Assembly (NCBI GenBank): GCA_934675625.1
Contig: CAKURH010000037.1
Span: forward strand, 1 to 32,470
DNA: 32,470 nt
Direction: 5' to 3'
Origin: an uncultured Kiritimatiellota bacterium
Lineage (GTDB): Bacteria; Verrucomicrobiota; Kiritimatiellia; RFP12; UBA1067
The notes beneath the pieces are model-generated. The model was given only the letters and a program-made list of their open reading frames with translations, searched no databases and was not told the DNA's origin. Shown here one piece after another: positions 15,048 to 22,735 of the stretch. Both the position numbers and the translations under genes were made by a program. Positions within the stretch are counted from its first letter, which is position 1. Each line of letters begins with the position of its first letter.

Positions 15048-17469
15048 GCGCACGTTCGTGCCGCTCAAGCGTGTCAGACCCCAGTGGTAGGGTTCGAGTG
15101 GTCAGGTTTTGGGGTGGCGTGGTGCGCACATCGGCGGACAGTGGGGCGAGAAGCGTGCCATCCGCTTGGCGCTCGGGCGTGGGGCCGAAGTTGACGGTGA
15201 CGACGGTTCCGTCGGCGAAGGTCGTGCGCTGGACGAGGCGGTCGGGCGTGAGCGCACGGTGGTCGATCATTTCGCTGTAGCCTGTCCGGCGCGCGACGGG
15301 GCCTGTCAGGCGGTAGCTTTCGATGAATCGCTCCTTCTGCGCCATCCACAGCCTGTGGTCGAAGATGTACATCGGCGCCGTGCCGTAGAGGACGTTGAAA
15401 AGGTCGCGCGTGCGCCAGAGGCTGATCGGACGATTCGAGTAGTCGTACCAGTACCAGTGCGCGCAGCAGCAGTCGTGGTAGACGAGCTCGAAGAGCGGAA
15501 TGCGGTCGTGGGCGTTGAGGCCGAAGTCCGTCACGCGCGCGAACTCCTCCGGCGTAATCCCCTGAGGGTCTGTCCCCTCGCGAAAGATGTCCGTCCGTCC
15601 GGCGCCGGGGCGTCCGTGCGGCATGCGGGCGTTCGCGGGCGAGAGCATGCCCTCGAAGTAGTCGCAGAACGGCACGGCGAAGTCGATGCCCTGTTCGCTG
15701 CCGACGACGAGGCCGAATTCCTTGCCGAGAAGTCCGAGCATCTCGCCGATGGCCTGTCGGCTCTGCGTGCGGGTCGCCGGATGCGCCGGATTTTCGCACT
15801 CCTCGGCGCCGACGGCCGTCGTCACGTCGATGAAGCGGGCGGTGAAGGGCTTCGTCTTCAACTCGCGCGTGACGTGTTCGCGCACGCGGGCGGGTTGGCA
15901 GCGCGTGCACTGGGCGACGCAGAATCGCTTCTGTCCGTCCGGGCAGGTCACGCTCCAGGCGCGGCGGAGGTCGTTCGTGTCTGCGCTGTTCCAGATCGCG
16001 CCGTCCGGCCACGCGGCGGTGTTGCGGCAGATGTCATCGCCGTTCGGATGCCAGCCGAGCTGCCGGACGAGTTCGGGCGGATAGATGTCGCGGTAGCAGT
16101 CGTAGCGTCCGACGAGCACGTCCGGCAGGGCGGCAATCTGAGCGACGTCGCGAGGCGGCGCGTCGCTGCTCCAGAGGAAGCGGTCGAGTCCGGCGGCCTT
16201 CAGCTCACGCGCCATCACGGCGTGCGACGGATCGCCTTGGGCCGGGAAATACCAGACGTTGGCCGCGCCGAGCAGACGGTCGACGCGCGGGCGTTCCTTC
16301 GCCTTTTCGCGAAAGGTCTTGACGAGTCCGCTCGCCTCGGCGGCACGGCGGTAGCGCTTGGCCATCGCCACGTAGCCGCCGCGATCGAGAAAGACGTAGC
16401 GCACGCGGCGCGGCGCACCGAACTGTCCGCGCGTCGGCGCCCAGGCCGGGCCCAGCGCCACGGGGACGCCGTTCGTCGCCGTGACCTTGATCACGGCGTC
16501 GTTCCGCGTCTCGGCGATCGCCATCCAGCCGGCGCCGGAGGCGTCCTCTTCGACGCCGAAGAAGGCCATGCTGGCGGCGGATGACCACAGCGGGAATTCG
16601 GTCGCGCCGACGAACGTGCGCGCGTGCAGCGGCAGGCGGAAACCTTCGCTGAGCGGCAGGATCATGTGGTCGCCTAGCGCGCCCGCGAACGGGTCGGGGA
16701 AGGGCAGTCTCTCTTTTTGGAAGCCGCGTCCGGCGACGGTGACGGTGAACTCCGCCGGGGCCGCCGGGTCGGTCGCGAAGACGAGGGCGAGCGGCGCGCC
16801 GGTCTCGGCGTCCGTCACGCCGAGGCGCAGGGCGCGGTCGGATGCCGCAAACTTGCGGACGAGGAAGCGGGGGTAGGCGCGGCTGCCGCTTGTCGTGTGC
16901 CACGTGCGGCCCGTCCGTCGGTCGGTGACGGCGAGGCCCAGCGTGGCGGTCGAGAGCGAGATGTCGAGCGTGTCCGTGCGCAGGGTGGCGACGTCCGGCA
17001 GGTCGACGGCGCGCGGGACGTCGCCTGTGCGTGCGAGCGTGAGGTCGCGGAGGTCGAAGTCGGCGGGGCCCTGTCCAAAGGCGCGCGGCACAAGCGCCGC
17101 GCCGCCATCCGGGACGACGAACGTCGATTCGGTCGTGCCGTGGGGCTGGGCGCGGACACAGCCGTAGCGCCAGGCGAGGGCCTGTCCGTTCGTGCCGAAC
17201 AGGGTCGCCGAGAGGAGAATGCCGGCCTTGTCGGTCGCGCGGATGCTGCCGAGCGAGCAGGCGAGCCGGAACGTCTCGCCGGGGCGCACGGCGAGGGGGC
17301 CGTCGGCGCGGGCGACTTCCCAAGCTGTGCCGCCGGTGTGGACGACCCGCGTGACGCCGCCTGTCGGCGTCAGCGCGATCTGTCCGCCGCGCGAATATGG
17401 CCGCCACGGCGTCTCCGCCGCGTGCGCGACGACCGCCGTCGTCATGAGAAGAATGATTGTTAAAGTCAT
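15013..17469 (-). CDS. Exported putative glycosidase, DUF5696/GH101-like
   Basis: About 818 residues with a signal peptide (MTLTIILLMTTAVVAHA, then AETPW). N-terminal beta-rich domains are followed by a barrel-like region (RVDRLLGAANVWYFPAQGD, then DRFLWSSDAP, RFIDVTTAVGAEE, VVGSEQGIDFAVPFCDYFEG) and a C-terminal sandwich ending VTVNFGPTPE. The layout resembles DUF5696 proteins and, more distantly, GH101-type alpha-glycosidases; I cannot name substrate or catalytic residues with certainty, although the acidic D in FIDVT and E in GSEQG are candidates. The start at 17469 is chosen for the signal peptide; GTG 17496 is possible and no ribosome site is clear. The last 20 or so codons (from SDTLERHERAP) are antisense to the DUF4143 ATPase, so its C-terminus was probably extended by that insertion. 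It is the last gene of the minus-strand set. Confidence 0.65.
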   Translation of the reverse strand: MTLTIILLMTTAVVAHAAETPWRPYSRGGQIALTPTGGVTRVVHTGGTAWEVARADGPLAVRPGETFRLACSLGSIRATDKAGILLSATLFGTNGQALAWRYGCVRAQPHGTTESTFVVPDGGAALVPRAFGQGPADFDLRDLTLARTGDVPRAVDLPDVATLRTDTLDISLSTATLGLAVTDRRTGRTWHTTSGSRAYPRFLVRKFAASDRALRLGVTDAETGAPLALVFATDPAAPAEFTVTVAGRGFQKERLPFPDPFAGALGDHMILPLSEGFRLPLHARTFVGATEFPLWSSAASMAFFGVEEDASGAGWMAIAETRNDAVIKVTATNGVPVALGPAWAPTRGQFGAPRRVRYVFLDRGGYVAMAKRYRRAAEASGLVKTFREKAKERPRVDRLLGAANVWYFPAQGDPSHAVMARELKAAGLDRFLWSSDAPPRDVAQIAALPDVLVGRYDCYRDIYPPELVRQLGWHPNGDDICRNTAAWPDGAIWNSADTNDLRRAWSVTCPDGQKRFCVAQCTRCQPARVREHVTRELKTKPFTARFIDVTTAVGAEECENPAHPATRTQSRQAIGEMLGLLGKEFGLVVGSEQGIDFAVPFCDYFEGMLSPANARMPHGRPGAGRTDIFREGTDPQGITPEEFARVTDFGLNAHDRIPLFELVYHDCCCAHWYWYDYSNRPISLWRTRDLFNVLYGTAPMYIFDHRLWMAQKERFIESYRLTGPVARRTGYSEMIDHRALTPDRLVQRTTFADGTVVTVNFGPTPERQADGTLLAPLSADVRTTPPQNLTTRTLPLGSDTLERHERAPTASAPRADRR

Positions 17470-17491
17470 GGTGCTGGTGTTGCTGTCGCTT

Positions 17492-17591
17492 AACACGGAG
17501 ATGAAGGAGATTGGGAGGCGCGGCGTCTTGGGGAAGCCTTTTCCGAAATCTCAAAACCTCCGTGTCTTCGTTCCTCGGAAACCTCCGTGTT
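17492..17591. repeat. AACACGGAG / CTCCGTGTT intergenic inverted repeat
   Basis: AACACGGAG at 17492-17500 is complementary to CTCCGTGTT at 17583-17591, and AACCTCCGTGT occurs twice (17555-17565 and 17580-17590). The block fills the gap between two minus-strand genes. Such CTCCGTG-type repeats are frequent between genes in several environmental phyla. A processing hairpin or extragenic repeat is likely; no T-run marks a terminator. Confidence 0.55.
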
Positions 17592-17617
17592 CAACGCCGT
17601 AGGCGGACGCGGTTAGG

Positions 17618-18592
17618 CTATCGTTCCGCTGGCTTGAGCTTGAGGCCCGTGGGCGTCTCTTCGACGGGATAGAGCCGCATCCGCTCGTTGGGCGACGTGT
17701 TCGGCTGATGAAGGGTGAGCGTCAGTTTGCCGTCGAACGAGCGGAAGAGCATGCCGTGTCCGCCGTCGCGCGTGTAGAGCGGCGCGAGGTGCTTCCAGGG
17801 CCCGCGAATCGTGCCGCTTTCGGAGGCGCACTGCAGAACGCTGTAACCGTGGCCCTTGACGAGGTTCGACCAGATCAGGCGCAAGACGCCATCCTTTGTA
17901 CGAACCAGAAACGGCCCGTCCGTCACGAACTCGCCGCCCGGCGCGTCCGCCGCGCGGAACAGCTCGACCGGCTCGGCCGTGAAGTGCGCGAGGTCACGAC
18001 TCAGTGGAGCGGCCATCATGCGGCCGTTCCCCGTCTGGCACCACTCGTGGCAGAACACCATCCACGGTTCGCCGTTCTCGATCCAGAGCGTCCCGTCCAG
18101 GCACATCCAGTCAGGCGGCGTCACGCTCCCCGCCTTGACGGGCTTGAACGGGCCGAGGGGACTGTCACTGCGAAACACCCACACGCCGCGCGGCTGGATC
18201 TTGCCGCCCGTGAAGCCGTCCTGACGCAGGGACGGAAGCGGGTGCGCGGCGTCGGCGGCGAAGGTCAGCGTCACAAAGAGCCAGTAGGCGCCGTCATAGC
18301 GGTGGACTTCCGGCGCCCAAACGGCCGTGCAGGCGTTCGAGGTCGGCAGTTCCAGGGCGGGCTTCTTCTCGCTCCAGCGTTCGAGGTCTTTCGAGGTGCG
18401 CACCGCGACGCCGCGTCCGCCCGACCAGGGCTTTGACTCGTAGAGGTAGTAGGTCCCGTCTTCGGCGAGCACGAACGGATCGCGGATGCGGAAGTCGGCG
18501 CGTGCAACCGTCGTCGGATCTGCCGCGTGGGCGAGCCCATGGGCAATCAGCGCGGCGGTCAGCGTCAGGAGGTTGCGTTTGTTGGATTTCAT
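17618..18592 (-). CDS. Exported GH43-like glycosidase
   Basis: The 324-residue protein has a signal peptide (MKSNKRNLLTLTAALIAHGL, then AHAADP) and a five-bladed propeller of GH43 type, a family of arabinofuranosidases, xylosidases and arabinanases. Visible blocks are FRIRDPFVLAEDGTYYLYES (catalytic base Asp in RDPF), AVWAPEVHRYDGAYWLFVT, LDGTLWIENGEPWMVF (pKa-tuning Asp), VTDGPFLVRT, and GGHGMLFRSFDGK near the end. In many GH43 enzymes the general acid is Glu before GP; here TDGP is seen, a variant I also associate with some GH43 subgroups. AGGAAAAG upstream of the ATG supports the start. It follows the response regulator by 40 nt, so it may be in the same transcript. Confidence 0.82.
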   Translation of the reverse strand: MKSNKRNLLTLTAALIAHGLAHAADPTTVARADFRIRDPFVLAEDGTYYLYESKPWSGGRGVAVRTSKDLERWSEKKPALELPTSNACTAVWAPEVHRYDGAYWLFVTLTFAADAAHPLPSLRQDGFTGGKIQPRGVWVFRSDSPLGPFKPVKAGSVTPPDWMCLDGTLWIENGEPWMVFCHEWCQTGNGRMMAAPLSRDLAHFTAEPVELFRAADAPGGEFVTDGPFLVRTKDGVLRLIWSNLVKGHGYSVLQCASESGTIRGPWKHLAPLYTRDGGHGMLFRSFDGKLTLTLHQPNTSPNERMRLYPVEETPTGLKLKPAER

Positions 18593-18632
18593 GGTTGTCT
18601 TTTCCTTTCGTTTGTGTGTTTTGTCTTTGCGT

Positions 18633-19262
18633 TCAAATGTCCAGCAGCTTGGCCTTGAGGGCGAGGGCGACGGCTTCGGCGCGCGTGGCCGCACCGAGGC
18701 GGATGAACGCCGACTTGAGGTTCGCCTTGACGCAGTCTGGCCCCACGCCGAGGGCCGTCGCGATGTCGGCGTTGCTGAAGCCGCGTCCCGCGTAGTTCAG
18801 GATGTCGAGCTGGCGTGGCGAGAGATGGGGCGGTGCGGCCGTCGTGTCGAGCAGCGTGCGGATCTCGCGGCTGTAGACGTGTTCGCCGGCGCACGTCCGC
18901 CAGATTGCCGCGACGAGGTCGGCGCGCGACGTGTTCTTGATCAGCGCGCCGGACGCGCCGGCATCGAGCGCCGCGCGCACGTCCGGGCTGTCCAGGAACG
19001 TGGTGAGGATGACGACCTTCGTCCCGGGACGTGCGCGCAGGATGCCGCGCGTCGCCTCGACGCCGTTCATCTTCGGCATCATGAGATCCATGAGGACGAT
19101 GTCGGGATGCGTGGCGGCCGCGAGCCGAACGGCCTCTTCGCCGTCGGCGGCCTCGCCGACGAGCGCGATGTCGCCTTCGAGGCCGAGCAGGGCGGCGAGG
19201 CCCATGCGGACGATGAGATGGTCGTCGGCCAGCAGGACCCTTATTCGTTTGCGTTCGGACAT
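18633..19262 (-). CDS. LuxR/NarL-type response regulator
   Basis: This 209-residue protein has an N-terminal receiver domain (VLLADDHLIVRMGL; phosphoacceptor D59 in IVLMDLMMP; conserved Lys in ALIKNT) and a C-terminal LuxR-type helix-turn-helix (about 146-209: LSPRQLDILNYAGRGFSNAD followed by IATALGVGPDCVKANL). Phosphorylation by the adjacent kinase should promote dimerisation and DNA binding. Its start overlaps the kinase gene by 22 nt, implying translational coupling. A likely target is the 14-bp dyad TACCCGTTCGGGTA found in front of the kinase gene and of the 25473 operon; each half resembles the NarL heptamer TACYYMT. Target assignment is inference. Confidence 0.93.
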   Translation of the reverse strand: MSERKRIRVLLADDHLIVRMGLAALLGLEGDIALVGEAADGEEAVRLAAATHPDIVLMDLMMPKMNGVEATRGILRARPGTKVVILTTFLDSPDVRAALDAGASGALIKNTSRADLVAAIWRTCAGEHVYSREIRTLLDTTAAPPHLSPRQLDILNYAGRGFSNADIATALGVGPDCVKANLKSAFIRLGAATRAEAVALALKAKLLDI

Positions 19263-21277
19263 GAACCGTCCTCCTTGAGCGTGACCGTGACTTTCGTGCC
19301 GTGCCCCGGGCGCGACGCGATCTCGACCGAGCCGCTTCTCTCGGTCGCGCGCTCGCGGATGCCCTGAAGGCCGAAGTGCCCCTGTGCCGGGCCGGGCGCG
19401 GACGCCGCGTCGAAGCCGCAGCCGTCGTCGGCGACGGAGAAGCGGACGCGTCCCTCGTGGGACTCGCCGGCGATGCGGATGTTCTCGGCGTGGCCGTGGC
19501 GGAGGGCGTTGACGACGAGTTCGCGGACGATTTTCAGGATGGCGTGGACGGTCGATTCGGACAGGTCTTCGCGCGGCACGTTGAACCGCACGCTGATGTT
19601 TGCCCGTGCGGCATGGGGCTTGATCGTCCGCTGAATGGCCTCCGTCAAGTCCTTTTCCTCGAACGTCCGGCTGCGGAGGTCCCAAAGGCAGCAGTAAAGC
19701 TCCTGTCGGCAGGAGGCCAGCATCTGGTTGGCCGAGTCGAGGAACTTTCGGGCGGGGCCGAGCGTGTCCTGTCCGATGCCGAGAGCCGTCTCGATCTGGA
19801 AGGCCACGCCGGTCAGCGTCTGGGAGATCGCGTCGTGCAGCTCCACGGCGAGGCGTGTGCGCTCCTCGACTTTCAGGTCGGCCGCCGCATGCTGGCTCTG
19901 CTCGCGCGCGAGTTCCTGTCCGCGCTGCTCGGACCGGACGGCGAGCGCATGGTTCCAGACCAGGATCCAGACGAGCAGCAGGACAAGCAGGGCGATGACG
20001 GCCAGCAGCTTCAGCGGCGTCCACCACGGCGGGCAGCGGAGGATGACGAGGTCGGCGGCCGTGCGGGGAATGAGGGAAAAGCCCGTGAAGCGCGGAAGGA
20101 GCGGCGTGTCGGCGGCGTTCTCGAATTCCGCGACGCAGAGCCCCGTGACGGCGACGGTGCAGCCGGCGGCGAGCGACGGGGCGAGGCCGTCGACAAGGGA
20201 CGAGACGTCAACCGAGACGGTGCGCTTGCCGCAGGCGAGGATCAGCGTGCCGGACAGGCGCAGGTTCTCCGTCGAGTTGACGACGGTGCCGGTCAGGCGC
20301 AGGATGCGGCCGTAGTATTCCGTGTTGGCGCGGGCGCGTCCCGACGCGTCGGCATAGAGCGTTTCCGGGTCGGTGTCCGCGCCGTCGACGAGCGGTTCGT
20401 CGGGCGCTGGCCGTGGCTGGATCTCGGCTTCGACGAGCTGCAGGTTCCTCTGGTCGGGCTCGGTGAAGCCGACGGCGGCGAGGCGCTGGCCGGGACGGGG
20501 GCGTGGCGCGCCCGCCACGGGGGTGACCGGCAGCAGCGTGCGCCGATCCGTTCGGAGGTAGATCTTTCGCCGCCCGACGGCGAGCACGGTGCCTTCGGCG
20601 CGCTGGCGGTGAAGGGCTTCGCGAAAGGCGTAGGGCGGCGCGGCAAACGGGTCGGCGGGCGGCGGCGTGTCGACGGCGAGGCCGTCGGCGCCGAAGAGGA
20701 GGATTTCGTAGCCGAGGAAGCTGCGCCAGACGCCGAAGCGCGTCACGAGCCCCGCGAGCCGCACGTCGGCGTCCTGCAGGGCCGTCAGGCGGCGCAGGGG
20801 TATCTCGGACTCCGGCACGGCCGCATAGACCTTGCCCGCCGCCGTCCGCAGCGTCAGCAGGTTCCAGTCCTCGTTGACGTCGTCGCGGACGGCCGAGGCC
20901 AGCACGCCCCGGACGGCGACGGCCTGTCCGAAGCGCTCGCCGCTGTTGACCTGGCTGCCGGACACGTCCGGCGCGGACGGCAGGGGCTCTTCGCGCAGGC
21001 GCACGACGGACTCGGCGAAGAAGTCGTTCTCGTTGTTGGAGATGGGGCGGGAATGTCCGCGCGCGGCGATGACGTCGCCCGGACGGCAGGCGGGCAGGTT
21101 TGCGGCGGCGACCCAGAACGAGGAGGTGGCCGTGTCGTTCAGGAGGTAGACGCGCGGCAGCGCGCCGCCGCGATTGACGACGGCGACCCGATCCGTGACG
21201 CAGAACGTGCCGCCGGCCGCCGCGACGGGTGCGGCGGCGAGGAGGGCGAGGGACAGGATCTGTGACGGAACGCGCAT
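19241..21277 (-). CDS. Membrane sensor histidine kinase (HisKA_3 type)
   Basis: About 678 residues. A signal peptide (MRVPSQILSLALLAAAPVAA) is followed by a periplasmic part of roughly 410 residues, rich in beta-strands with repeated OB-like segments, one transmembrane helix (LKLLAVIALLVLLLVWILVW) and a cytoplasmic kinase. The phosphoacceptor is H481 in VELHDAISQTLTG, the HisKA_3 signature; the ATPase domain shows IVRELVVNALRHG (N box), DDGCGFD (G1) and GHFGLQGIRERA (G2). I chose ATG 21277 over 21286 because a TATAAT ends at 21287, making a nearly leaderless transcript. The partner regulator overlaps by 22 nt. The large periplasmic domain may sense a glycan or breakdown product, judged only from the CAZyme neighbours. 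Confidence 0.9.
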   Translation of the reverse strand: MRVPSQILSLALLAAAPVAAAGGTFCVTDRVAVVNRGGALPRVYLLNDTATSSFWVAAANLPACRPGDVIAARGHSRPISNNENDFFAESVVRLREEPLPSAPDVSGSQVNSGERFGQAVAVRGVLASAVRDDVNEDWNLLTLRTAAGKVYAAVPESEIPLRRLTALQDADVRLAGLVTRFGVWRSFLGYEILLFGADGLAVDTPPPADPFAAPPYAFREALHRQRAEGTVLAVGRRKIYLRTDRRTLLPVTPVAGAPRPRPGQRLAAVGFTEPDQRNLQLVEAEIQPRPAPDEPLVDGADTDPETLYADASGRARANTEYYGRILRLTGTVVNSTENLRLSGTLILACGKRTVSVDVSSLVDGLAPSLAAGCTVAVTGLCVAEFENAADTPLLPRFTGFSLIPRTAADLVILRCPPWWTPLKLLAVIALLVLLLVWILVWNHALAVRSEQRGQELAREQSQHAAADLKVEERTRLAVELHDAISQTLTGVAFQIETALGIGQDTLGPARKFLDSANQMLASCRQELYCCLWDLRSRTFEEKDLTEAIQRTIKPHAARANISVRFNVPREDLSESTVHAILKIVRELVVNALRHGHAENIRIAGESHEGRVRFSVADDGCGFDAASAPGPAQGHFGLQGIRERATERSGSVEIASRPGHGTKVTVTLKEDGSCPNANE

Positions 21278-21286
21278 ACGCCGCAT

Positions 21287-21292
21287 ATTATA
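21287..21292 (-). promoter_or_regulatory. -10 box of the two-component operon
   Basis: TATAAT reads on the minus strand (context CGCTATAATATGCGG). No good -35 is seen at 16-18 nt, which would fit dependence on an activator. Transcription would start near 21280, only a few bases before ATG 21277. Confidence 0.45.
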
Positions 21293-21327
21293 GCGAATTC
21301 GGCGGCGCAGCGGGGCGCTTCAGCCCA

Positions 21328-21341
21328 TACCCGTTCGGGTA
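21328..21341. promoter_or_regulatory. Predicted response-regulator site upstream of the kinase gene
   Basis: The dyad TACCCGTTCGGGTA lies within the 17-bp string CCATACCCGTTCGGGTA (21325-21341), which recurs exactly at 25351-25367. Its centre is about 54 bp upstream of the inferred kinase transcription start. Halves resemble NarL-type heptamers in inverted orientation without spacer. Confidence 0.55.
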
Positions 21342-21377
21342 GGCACTCATGTAGTGGCGTAAAGGCATCGTCGAATC

Positions 21378-21423
21378 CAAATGTAATTATGGTTTGGTAT
21401 ATACCATTCCATAATTGCATTTG
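21378..21423. promoter_or_regulatory. 46-bp dyad, probable operator
   Basis: Left arm CAAATGTAATTATGG (21378-21392) and right arm CCATAATTGCATTTG (21409-21423) are complementary at 14 of 15 positions, and the spacer contains GGTATATACC, itself a palindrome. The dyad ends 8 bp before the -35 box of the ATPase gene, so an operator is more likely than a terminator. It could also mark the end of a mobile segment. Confidence 0.55.
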
Positions 21424-21431
21424 TGATGGTA

Positions 21432-21460
21432 TTGACGCCTGTTGGCGGATATGTTATCCT
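21432..21460 (+). promoter_or_regulatory. Promoter of the second DUF4143 ATPase
   Basis: TTGACG (21432-21437), a 17-nt spacer and TATCCT (21455-21460), with TGT before it as an extended -10. ATG 21471 follows 10 nt later, so the transcript is leaderless or nearly so. Confidence 0.65.
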
Positions 21461-21470
21461 ATTCACTCGT

Positions 21471-22670
21471 ATGAAGCAGATTTGTAGACTTTATGAAGAT
21501 GTGATTCGCCGTCATCTGGAGCAGAACCGGCAAATGGCTTTCGTGTCCGGTCCTCGTCAGGTGGGCAAGACGACCCTTTGTGAGCGGTTCCAGTCAAGCT
21601 ATTTGAACTGGGACAAGCTATCTGATCGCGAGGTCATCGTGAAGGGCGAGGATGCGGTTGCCGACCGTATCGGCCTTGCGGTCGCGCGCGCGCAAATGCC
21701 TGTCTTGACACTTGACGAAATACATCATTACAAGCACTGGAAGCTGTTCCTGAAGGGCTTTTTCGATGCGTACTGGAAAAAGGTGAAGGTGCTTGTCACG
21801 GGAAGTGCGCGACTGGATGTCTACAAACGTGGCGGAGACAGCCTGATGGGGCGCTACTTCCCGTACCGCATGCATCCGCTCAGCGTGGGGGAGCTAGTGC
21901 GCCCGGCCTGTGGCGAAGATGAACTTTCGCCTCCCAAGCCAATTGAAGAGGAGCTCTGGTCGCGGCTCCTGTTGTTCGGCGGCTTCCCGGAACCGTTTTC
22001 CCGTGCGGACAAGATGTTTGTGCGCCGTTGGCGGCAGTTGCGCTTTGAGCAGCTTGTGCGAGAAGACATCCGCAAGGATACGGCGATACGCGAGCTCGAC
22101 CAGATCGAGGCCTTGGCACGGATTCTTTCGGAGCGGTCAGGTGAGCAGTTGGTCTATGCTTCGCTGGGAAAAGAAGTCCAGGCCAGCGAGATTACCGCAC
22201 GCAACTGGGTTTCGACGCTCTGCTCGTTTTATTTCGGGTTTCGTGTCAAGCCTTGGGCTCGCCATGTCGAGAATGCCATTCGCAAGACGCCCAAGTGGTA
22301 CTTGCGGGACTGGAGCGGCATCGCGGACGTCGGCAAGCGAAACGAGACGTTTGTCGCGTGCCATCTCCTGAAGGCCGTCGAGTATTGGACAGATCTCGGC
22401 TTCGGGAAATGCGATCTCTATTATGTTCGCGACAAGCAGAAGGCCGAGGCCGATTTCCTTGTCTCGAAGGACGGCCAGCCATGGTTTCTGGTCGAAGTCA
22501 AGACTTCGGATGTCAAGCTCTCGTCGGCACTTGGGACATACCAGAGGAAAATTGGTGCGTCCCATGCGTTTCAGGTCGTAGTGAACCTACCATACGAAGA
22601 GGTCGACTGCTTTGCACTGAAAGAGCCGGCAGTTGTGTCGGCACGAACGTTCTTGAGCCAGTTGCCGTGA
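21471..22670 (+). CDS. AAA_14/DUF4143 ATP-binding protein (second copy)
   Basis: This 399-residue protein has Walker A GPRQVGKT (27-34), Walker B LTLDEIH (79-85), sensor 1 VTGSARLD, a middle helical region, and a C-terminal DUF4143 segment with KAEADFLVSKDGQPWFLVEV followed by KTSD, resembling a PD-(D/E)xK core. It is not closely similar to the copy at 13743 outside these motifs. The role of the family is unknown; it often occurs in accessory regions. ATG 21471 is preferred to the upstream GTG 21423 because promoter and dyad lie between them. No 23-nt array is found here; a 46-bp dyad occupies the corresponding place. Base composition is more AT-rich than in the CAZyme genes. Confidence 0.88.
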   Translation: MKQICRLYEDVIRRHLEQNRQMAFVSGPRQVGKTTLCERFQSSYLNWDKLSDREVIVKGEDAVADRIGLAVARAQMPVLTLDEIHHYKHWKLFLKGFFDAYWKKVKVLVTGSARLDVYKRGGDSLMGRYFPYRMHPLSVGELVRPACGEDELSPPKPIEEELWSRLLLFGGFPEPFSRADKMFVRRWRQLRFEQLVREDIRKDTAIRELDQIEALARILSERSGEQLVYASLGKEVQASEITARNWVSTLCSFYFGFRVKPWARHVENAIRKTPKWYLRDWSGIADVGKRNETFVACHLLKAVEYWTDLGFGKCDLYYVRDKQKAEADFLVSKDGQPWFLVEVKTSDVKLSSALGTYQRKIGASHAFQVVVNLPYEEVDCFALKEPAVVSARTFLSQLP

Positions 22671-22674
22671 TGGC

Positions 22675-22691
22675 GAAAGCTGTCCGCTTTC
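22675..22691 (+). terminator. Possible weak terminator hairpin
   Basis: GAAAGC and GCTTTC form a 6-bp stem with loop TGTCC a few bases after the ATPase stop, followed by a short T-containing stretch (TTAAAT). The stem is short and the T-run poor. Confidence 0.3.
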
Positions 22692-22735
22692 TTAAATGAG
22701 AATCTTATTGAGTAGTTGCTGTATCTGTCGAATAT

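Noticed and set aside
15048..15100. A third 23-nt array downstream of the first DUF4143 gene
   Set aside because: CGTTCG occurs once in a similar setting, but no 23-nt periodicity is seen.
18150..18170. Another copy of the GGGGACTGTC palindrome in the GH43-like gene
   Set aside because: The dyad is imperfect and encodes the conserved SPLGPF segment, so ordinary coding explains it. GGGGACAG strings near 15570, 28815 and 31675 are likewise in normal coding context.
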